Assembly: GCA_003242605.1 (NCBI GenBank)
Contig: QGUZ01000023.1
Location: 1-30,473, forward strand
DNA: 30,473 nucleotides
Reading direction: 5' to 3'
Source of the DNA: Actinomycetota bacterium
Lineage (GTDB): Bacteria > Actinomycetota > Actinomycetes > Streptosporangiales > Streptosporangiaceae
Shown here in pieces: positions 26,382 to 30,473 of the stretch (its first letter is position 1; every line of letters begins with the position of its first letter). Position numbers and translations under genes: made by a program. The notes under the pieces are model-generated. The model worked only from the letters and a program-made list of their open reading frames with translations, had not been told where the DNA came from and ran no database searches.

Positions 26382-27812
26382 TCAGCGGCCGTGCGACACG
26401 GCCGAGCCGATGACGTGGACGCGCAGCGCGTTGGTGGAGCCGGGGGTGCCGGGCGGGGAACCGGCCACGATGACGACCTTGTCACCCTTCTCACACCGGC
26501 CGAGCGAGAGCAGCGCCGACTCGACCTGGCGCACCATGTCGTCGGTGTGGTAGACGAACGGCACCTGGAACGTCTCCACGCCCCAGGTGAGCGCGAGCTG
26601 GCCGCGCACCTCCGGCGATGAGGTGAAGGCGAGCAGCGGGATCGGCGAACGGTACCGGGCGAGCCGGCGCGCCGTCTCACCGGACATGGTGAACGCGCAC
26701 AGCGCCTTGGCGCCCACGATCGCGCCCACCTCGGCCGCGGCGCGGGCGATCGCGCCGCCGGTGGTCTCCGGCATCCGGGTGATGGTGTGGGTGGACTGGA
26801 GCGTGGCCCGCTCGGCCTCGCGGGCGATCCGGTCCATGGTCTGCACCGCCTCGATCGGATACTGGCCGACCGAGGTCTCCCCGGACAGCATCACCGCGTC
26901 CGCGCCGTCCATCACCGCGTTCGCCACGTCGGAGACCTCGGCGCGGGTGGGCCGCGGCGCGTGCATCATCGAGTCGAGCATCTGGGTGGCCACGATGACC
27001 GGGTGGGCCTTCTCCCGGCACAGCTCGATGGCGCGCTTCTGCACCAGGGGCACCTGCTCCAGCGGCAGCTCGACGCCGAGGTCGCCGCGGGCCACCATGA
27101 TGCCGTCGAAGGCGTCGACGATCTCCTCGAGCCGCTCCACCGCCTGCGGCTTCTCGATCTTCGCCAGGAGCGGTACCCGCACCGCCTCCTCGTCCATGAT
27201 CGCGCGGACCAGGTCGGCGTCCTCCGGGCTGCGCACGAACGACAGCGCGATCAGGTCGAAACCGGTGCGCAGCGCCCAGCGCAGGTCCTCCTCGTCCTTG
27301 GGCGTGAGCGCGGGCGCGCTCACCGCCACACCGGGCAGGTTGAGGCCCTTGTTGTCGGAGATCATGCCGCCGACCAGCACGCGGGTGCGCACCCGGGGGC
27401 CGTCCACCTCGGTGACCTCGAGCGTCATCCGGCCGTCGTCGACGAGGATCCGGTCGCCGGGCTTGACGTCGTTCGGCAGCCCTTCGTACGTCGTGGAGAC
27501 CTGCTCGCGGTCACCGGGCACGTCCTCGGTCGTGATCGTGAACACGTCCCCGTAGCCGAGGCGCACCGGCCCCTCGGCGAACCGGCCCACGCGGATCTTC
27601 GGACCCTGCAGGTCGGCGAGCACGCCAACGGCGCGGCCGTGCAGCTCGGCGGCCTTGCGCACCCGGTCGTACAGCTCCTTGTGCTGCTCATGGGTGCCGT
27701 GGCTGAGGTTGAACCGGGCCACGTCCATGCCTGCGGCGACGAGGTCGTTCAGCCGCTCCTGCGAGGATGTGGCGGGGCCGAGTGTGCAGACGATTTTTGC
27801 GCGACGAGTCAC
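26382..27812 (-). CDS. pyk: Pyruvate kinase
   Basis: The last glycolytic step: phosphoenolpyruvate plus ADP to pyruvate plus ATP. It is 476 aa, the bacterial norm. Clear motifs: RRAKIVCTLGPATSS at the N-terminus, MDVARFNLSHG, the active-site block LLAKIEKPQAVERLEEI, the Mg-binding MVARGDLGVELP and VIVATQMLDSMM, then ADAVMLSGETSVGQYP. The C-terminal domain (about 345-476) has AFTMSGETARRLARYRS, the allosteric phosphate/sugar site seen in type II enzymes. Start GTG 27810-27812 has only a weak AGG upstream; a TAGGCT -10 lies 7 nt before it, so the mRNA is probably leaderless. A DasR-like operator overlaps the promoter. Confidence 0.97.
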   Translation of the reverse strand: MTRRAKIVCTLGPATSSQERLNDLVAAGMDVARFNLSHGTHEQHKELYDRVRKAAELHGRAVGVLADLQGPKIRVGRFAEGPVRLGYGDVFTITTEDVPGDREQVSTTYEGLPNDVKPGDRILVDDGRMTLEVTEVDGPRVRTRVLVGGMISDNKGLNLPGVAVSAPALTPKDEEDLRWALRTGFDLIALSFVRSPEDADLVRAIMDEEAVRVPLLAKIEKPQAVERLEEIVDAFDGIMVARGDLGVELPLEQVPLVQKRAIELCREKAHPVIVATQMLDSMMHAPRPTRAEVSDVANAVMDGADAVMLSGETSVGQYPIEAVQTMDRIAREAERATLQSTHTITRMPETTGGAIARAAAEVGAIVGAKALCAFTMSGETARRLARYRSPIPLLAFTSSPEVRGQLALTWGVETFQVPFVYHTDDMVRQVESALLSLGRCEKGDKVVIVAGSPPGTPGSTNALRVHVIGSAVSHGR

Positions 27813-27819
27813 GGAGTAA

Positions 27820-27825
27820 AGCCTA
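27820..27825 (-). promoter_or_regulatory. Candidate -10 element of pyk
   Basis: TAGGCT on the minus strand, ending 7 nt before the GTG start, which would give a leaderless message. No -35 resembling TTGACA was seen at 16-18 nt. Confidence 0.45.
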
Positions 27826-27827
27826 AA

Positions 27828-27839
27828 TGGTCCAGACCA
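27828..27839. promoter_or_regulatory. DasR-type dre operator at the pyk promoter
   Basis: TGGTCCAGACCA, with flanks AA and CT. The DasR (GntR/HutC family) responsive element has the core TGGTCTAGACCA; 11 of 12 bases match. It lies 2 bp upstream of the pyk -10, an ideal place for repression. The gap is divergent, so the lipoprotein gene (ATG 27985) could also feel it. Confidence 0.6.
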
Positions 27840-27984
27840 CTACGGTGACGAGGTCGGGTAACCAGGACGCCAAAATGTCATGACGTGCCCCTTCCCGTCG
27901 CCGCCGCGACGCTCTAGCCTTCCGGCAGCGGCGCTTGACCGGTGGTCGCGGCGCCCAGCACCCCTTCCCGGAGAGGCGCCCGGC

Positions 27985-28953
27985 ATGCACACGGTCAGGC
28001 ACACCCTGCCAAGACCCGCCCCGCGCGCCCGCACGGCCCGTCCCGCCGCCCCGGCCGCGGCGGCCGCCCGCCTGCTCCGCGCGATGCTCACCGGCGCGCT
28101 CGCGGCCGCCGCCGCGTCCGCCTGCGCCGGCCCCGCGGAGCCGGCCGAGGAGGCGCCACCGCCCGGGCTGTCGGTGTCCCTGGCGCAGTGGCGCGCGGAC
28201 GAGGCCGACCGGCGGCTCGAGGTGGCGGTCCGCAACGACTCCGCCACGCCGGTCCACTTCGCCCGCGTCCGGCTCGTCACCGCGTCGTTCCGCACCCTGC
28301 CGCCGCACCCGGTCGGCACCACGCTCGGCCGTACCCCGCGCACCGACCTGCGCATCCCGTACGGCGAGGCGGTCTGCCCGCCCGACCGCATCCCCCCGGT
28401 ACGGCCCGCCGCGATCGTCGCCGACCTGCGCGTCGGCGACGGCCCCGAACGGCGGGTGCGCTTCCCGCTCCCCCACCCCGAGCCGCTGCTGGCGCGGCTG
28501 GTGCGCGAGGAGTGCGGCGCCCGGCTGCTAAACCGGCGGATCGAGGTCGCGTTCGGCGACTCCTGGAGCCGCGTGCGCATCGGCGGGCGGGACGCGCTGC
28601 GCGGCGTGCTGCGGATCGCGCGCAGGTCCGGCGACCAGCCGATCGCGGACGAGCCGATCGAGATCGTCGAGCTCGGCGAGAACACCCACTTCACCCTGCG
28701 CGCCGCGACCGGCCGGTCGCGGCCGGTGGCGGTGCTCCCGGCGGGAACGCCGCGGCTCGCGCTGCCCGTGCTGGTCCGCCCGGCCCGCTGCGACCCACAC
28801 GCCTTCGCCGAGGCGAAGAAGGCCCACCTGTTCCCGATCCGCGCCGCCGCGGGCGGCGGCGACCCGCTGTGGCTCGTCGCCTCCCCGCCGCCGCGGGTGC
28901 GGACCCTGTTCACCGAGTTCGCGCGCCGGGCCTGCGGGCTGCCCGAGGGCTAG
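27985..28953 (+). CDS. Putative exported lipoprotein, unknown function
   Basis: I do not recognise a family. The protein has 322 aa from ATG 27985 (GGAGAG 9 nt upstream); an upstream extension of the frame to 27880 has no ribosome-binding site and looks like filler. The N-terminus is basic (MHTVRHTLPRPAPRARTARP), then a hydrophobic Ala/Leu stretch (about 28-46) ends in ASAC, a poor lipobox with Cys47. The mature part is mixed alpha/beta with repeated strands such as LSVSLAQWRADEADRRLEVAVRNDS, suggesting two similar Ig-like halves: VRNDSATPVHFARVRLV and EIVELGENTHFTLRAA. Cysteines at CPPDR, EECGA, ARCDP and RRACG may form disulphides outside the cell. Divergent from pyk, convergent with the S8 protease gene (24 bp between stop codons). 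Confidence 0.7.
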   Translation: MHTVRHTLPRPAPRARTARPAAPAAAAARLLRAMLTGALAAAAASACAGPAEPAEEAPPPGLSVSLAQWRADEADRRLEVAVRNDSATPVHFARVRLVTASFRTLPPHPVGTTLGRTPRTDLRIPYGEAVCPPDRIPPVRPAAIVADLRVGDGPERRVRFPLPHPEPLLARLVREECGARLLNRRIEVAFGDSWSRVRIGGRDALRGVLRIARRSGDQPIADEPIEIVELGENTHFTLRAATGRSRPVAVLPAGTPRLALPVLVRPARCDPHAFAEAKKAHLFPIRAAAGGGDPLWLVASPPPRVRTLFTEFARRACGLPEG

Positions 28954-28977
28954 CGACGGCCCGCCCGGCGCACGGGG

Positions 28978-30473
28978 CTAGCGGGCGACGGTCGCCGCCC
29001 GTTCCGCGTTCACCAGGCCGCGCCCGTAGAAGCCGTTGTGATCCGGGCCGCCCTCGCACACCTGCACCTCGCCGTCGGAGAACCGTACGGCCGGCGGCGT
29101 CGGGCAGGGCCGCTTCGTCGCGGTGGCGTACAGCAGCCGCTCCACCTCGGCGGGGTCCATGCCGAACCCCTCCTTGCCCTCGGCGCCGAAGCGGCTGATC
29201 AGGATCGCGGCGACACCGGTGGCGTGCGGCGCGGCCATCGAGGTGCCCTCGAGGTACTGGTAGTAGGCGCAGGTCCCGCCGCGGCACTCGCGGACCACCG
29301 AGCCGTCCTTGGGCCGCCCATCGGCGGTGATCTTGTTGTTCGCGCGGAGCGCCCGCTCCGGGGCGGGGGCGAGCACACCCCGGGTGTGGTCGACGCCGTC
29401 CGCGGCGTCCGGGTCGAAGGTGTCGCCGCCGGGGGCCGACAGGTCGGTCTGCTCGAGGCCGTAGTCGGCGTACTGGGCCTTGCGCCCGTCCGGCCCGACC
29501 GAGGTGACCGAGATCACCCCCTCGGCCTCGGTGGGCATGCTGAGGCAGCTGTTGTCCACCTTCCGCCGCCGCTCGGAGTTCTTCGGGAAGTCGGGGCTGG
29601 TCTCGTCCTCGGCGACCTTGCCCAGGTCGGTGGCGCCGTTCCCGGTGGCGGAGATGAGCGTCACCCCGCGCTTGCGCGCGTAGTTCAGGGCGCGCTGCAT
29701 GCCGATCACGATGCCGGCCTGCTCGAGCTGCTCGGCGCGGTTGCCGCCGACGCCGGGGCGGGTGCAGTTGAACAGCCACGGGTCGATGTAGAAGCTCATG
29801 TTCACCACGTCGATGCCGTGGTCGCCGGCGTAGGTGAGGGCGTCCATGCTCGGCTTGAGGAAGAAGAACCCCGAGTCCTGACCGGCGCGCAGGTTGACGA
29901 GGGTCACGTTCGGGGCCACCCCGGCGGTGCCGAAGCCGTTGATCGGCGCGGCGACGATGCCCGCGACGTGGGTGCCGTGGCCGTCGTCGTCCACGTCGGC
30001 CGGGTCCCGGCAGGTCGGCACCTCGCACGGGCCGTCGACGGTCTCGCCGTTGGGGTCGGTGGGGATGTCGACGACGAAGTTGCGGCTCAGCTCGCGGTCG
30101 AAGTTGGGGGCGATGTCCGGGTGGCTGCCGTCGATCCCGGTGTCGATGATGCCGACGCGGACCCGCTTGTCGCCGGGGGCGATGGCGAGCGAGCCGGTGG
30201 CGGTGGCGCCGATCATCCGCATGTCCCACTGCCGGCCGGCGAGCGGCTCGGGCTCGACGGCCCCGCCGGTACGGCCGGCCCGGGCGGCCGCCGGGCCCGC
30301 CGCGCCCGCGGCGCGGGACAGGGCCGTCTCCGGGGCGGCGGGCGGGATGGGCGCATGCCGCAGGCCGCCGCCGGGGAGCGTGCGGGCGCGGCGCAGCGCG
30401 GCCGCGGCCCGGGCGCGGCGAGGGCGGCGGCGGCCCCGCCGGCGGGCGCGCCCTCCCCGGCCCTCCCCCGGAA
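28978..30473 (-). CDS. S8 (subtilisin-like) serine protease, N-terminus beyond the window edge
   Basis: A secreted-type serine protease. About 497 aa are visible, with no stop up to the right edge and no convincing start in the last 250 bp, so the signal peptide and perhaps the propeptide lie outside. The triad is complete: Asp in VGIIDTGIDGSHPD, His in DDDGHGTHVAGIV, Ser in LEGTSMAAPHATGVAA; the oxyanion Asn is in ISATGNGATDLG. EPLAGRQWDMRMIGA just before the catalytic domain is the usual propeptide-domain junction of actinomycete S8 enzymes. Cysteines (CEVPTC, NCTRP, ECRGGTCAYY, CPTPP, QVCEGG) suggest disulphides. The domain ends soon after GLVNAERA with no long C-terminal extension. The region upstream of EPLAGRQW is Arg/Ala/Gly-rich, so its reading is less certain. 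Confidence 0.88.
   Translation of the reverse strand, partial: PGEGRGGRARRRGRRRPRRARAAAALRRARTLPGGGLRHAPIPPAAPETALSRAAGAAGPAAARAGRTGGAVEPEPLAGRQWDMRMIGATATGSLAIAPGDKRVRVGIIDTGIDGSHPDIAPNFDRELSRNFVVDIPTDPNGETVDGPCEVPTCRDPADVDDDGHGTHVAGIVAAPINGFGTAGVAPNVTLVNLRAGQDSGFFFLKPSMDALTYAGDHGIDVVNMSFYIDPWLFNCTRPGVGGNRAEQLEQAGIVIGMQRALNYARKRGVTLISATGNGATDLGKVAEDETSPDFPKNSERRRKVDNSCLSMPTEAEGVISVTSVGPDGRKAQYADYGLEQTDLSAPGGDTFDPDAADGVDHTRGVLAPAPERALRANNKITADGRPKDGSVVRECRGGTCAYYQYLEGTSMAAPHATGVAAILISRFGAEGKEGFGMDPAEVERLLYATATKRPCPTPPAVRFSDGEVQVCEGGPDHNGFYGRGLVNAERAATVAR

Noticed and set aside
27880..27984. Longer start (27880) for the lipoprotein gene
   Set aside because: There is no ribosome-binding site, the added residues would bury the signal sequence, and ATG 27985 has GGAGAG at a good distance.

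Overview
The window is chromosomal DNA from a very GC-rich actinomycete. The signs are strong G/C third positions, frequent GTG starts, long GC-only hairpin terminators, and the gene orders pyrG-Nudix-xerD-parA and pdtaR-tRNA-pyk. The protein set (two SPFH proteins next to uvrB, liv genes with a long LivH, an S8 protease) would suit a Streptosporangiales member, but the species cannot be fixed from the sequence alone. There is no insertion sequence, prophage, CRISPR array or rRNA.

Layout. 1-3682 (minus): 5' end of a ParA ATPase with its own promoter, xerD, a Nudix ADP-ribose pyrophosphatase and pyrG (CTP synthase; 4-bp overlap with the Nudix gene). The XerD copy lacks two of the six catalytic residues. 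3960-5949 (plus): a left-handed beta-helix acyltransferase, a 660-bp gene-free stretch and a DUF4126 membrane protein. 6004-8118 (minus): uvrB. 8271-11170 (plus): two overlapping genes for large SPFH (stomatin/HflK-like) membrane proteins. 11562-18483 (minus): coaE, a GNAT acetyltransferase, rpsA, a polysaccharide deacetylase and polA. 19290-23426 (plus): livHMGF, the membrane and ATPase parts of a branched-chain amino-acid-type ABC importer. Its binding protein livK is convergent at 24011-25312, followed by the ANTAR response regulator pdtaR. 26251-26324: an odd tRNA with anticodon CAA. 26382-27812 (minus): pyk. 27985-30473: a putative lipoprotein gene, convergent with an S8 protease gene that runs off the right edge.

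Functional threads. Most genes are housekeeping: DNA repair (uvrB, polA), nucleotide and CoA synthesis (pyrG, coaE), translation (rpsA, tRNA), glycolysis (pyk) and chromosome segregation (parA, xerD). The main interest lies in regulatory DNA. Both uvrB and polA have a close match to the actinobacterial RecA-independent DNA-damage promoter (RecA-NDp / PafBC type, TTGTCRGTG-N8-TANNNT) placed so that the mRNA would start at the GTG codon, that is, leaderless. pyk has a near-consensus DasR operator (TGGTCCAGACCA) touching its -10 region. The livHMGF and livK promoters carry long inverted repeats, and the SPFH operon promoter has a perfect 14-bp palindrome between its candidate -35 and -10.

Best candidates for something undescribed: the two-gene SPFH operon divergent from uvrB, the catalytically degenerate XerD, the LivH permease with an extracytoplasmic beta-domain, and the tRNA(CAA) with a class II-like D-arm but no long variable arm. 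All functional calls come from reading motifs; no database search was run.
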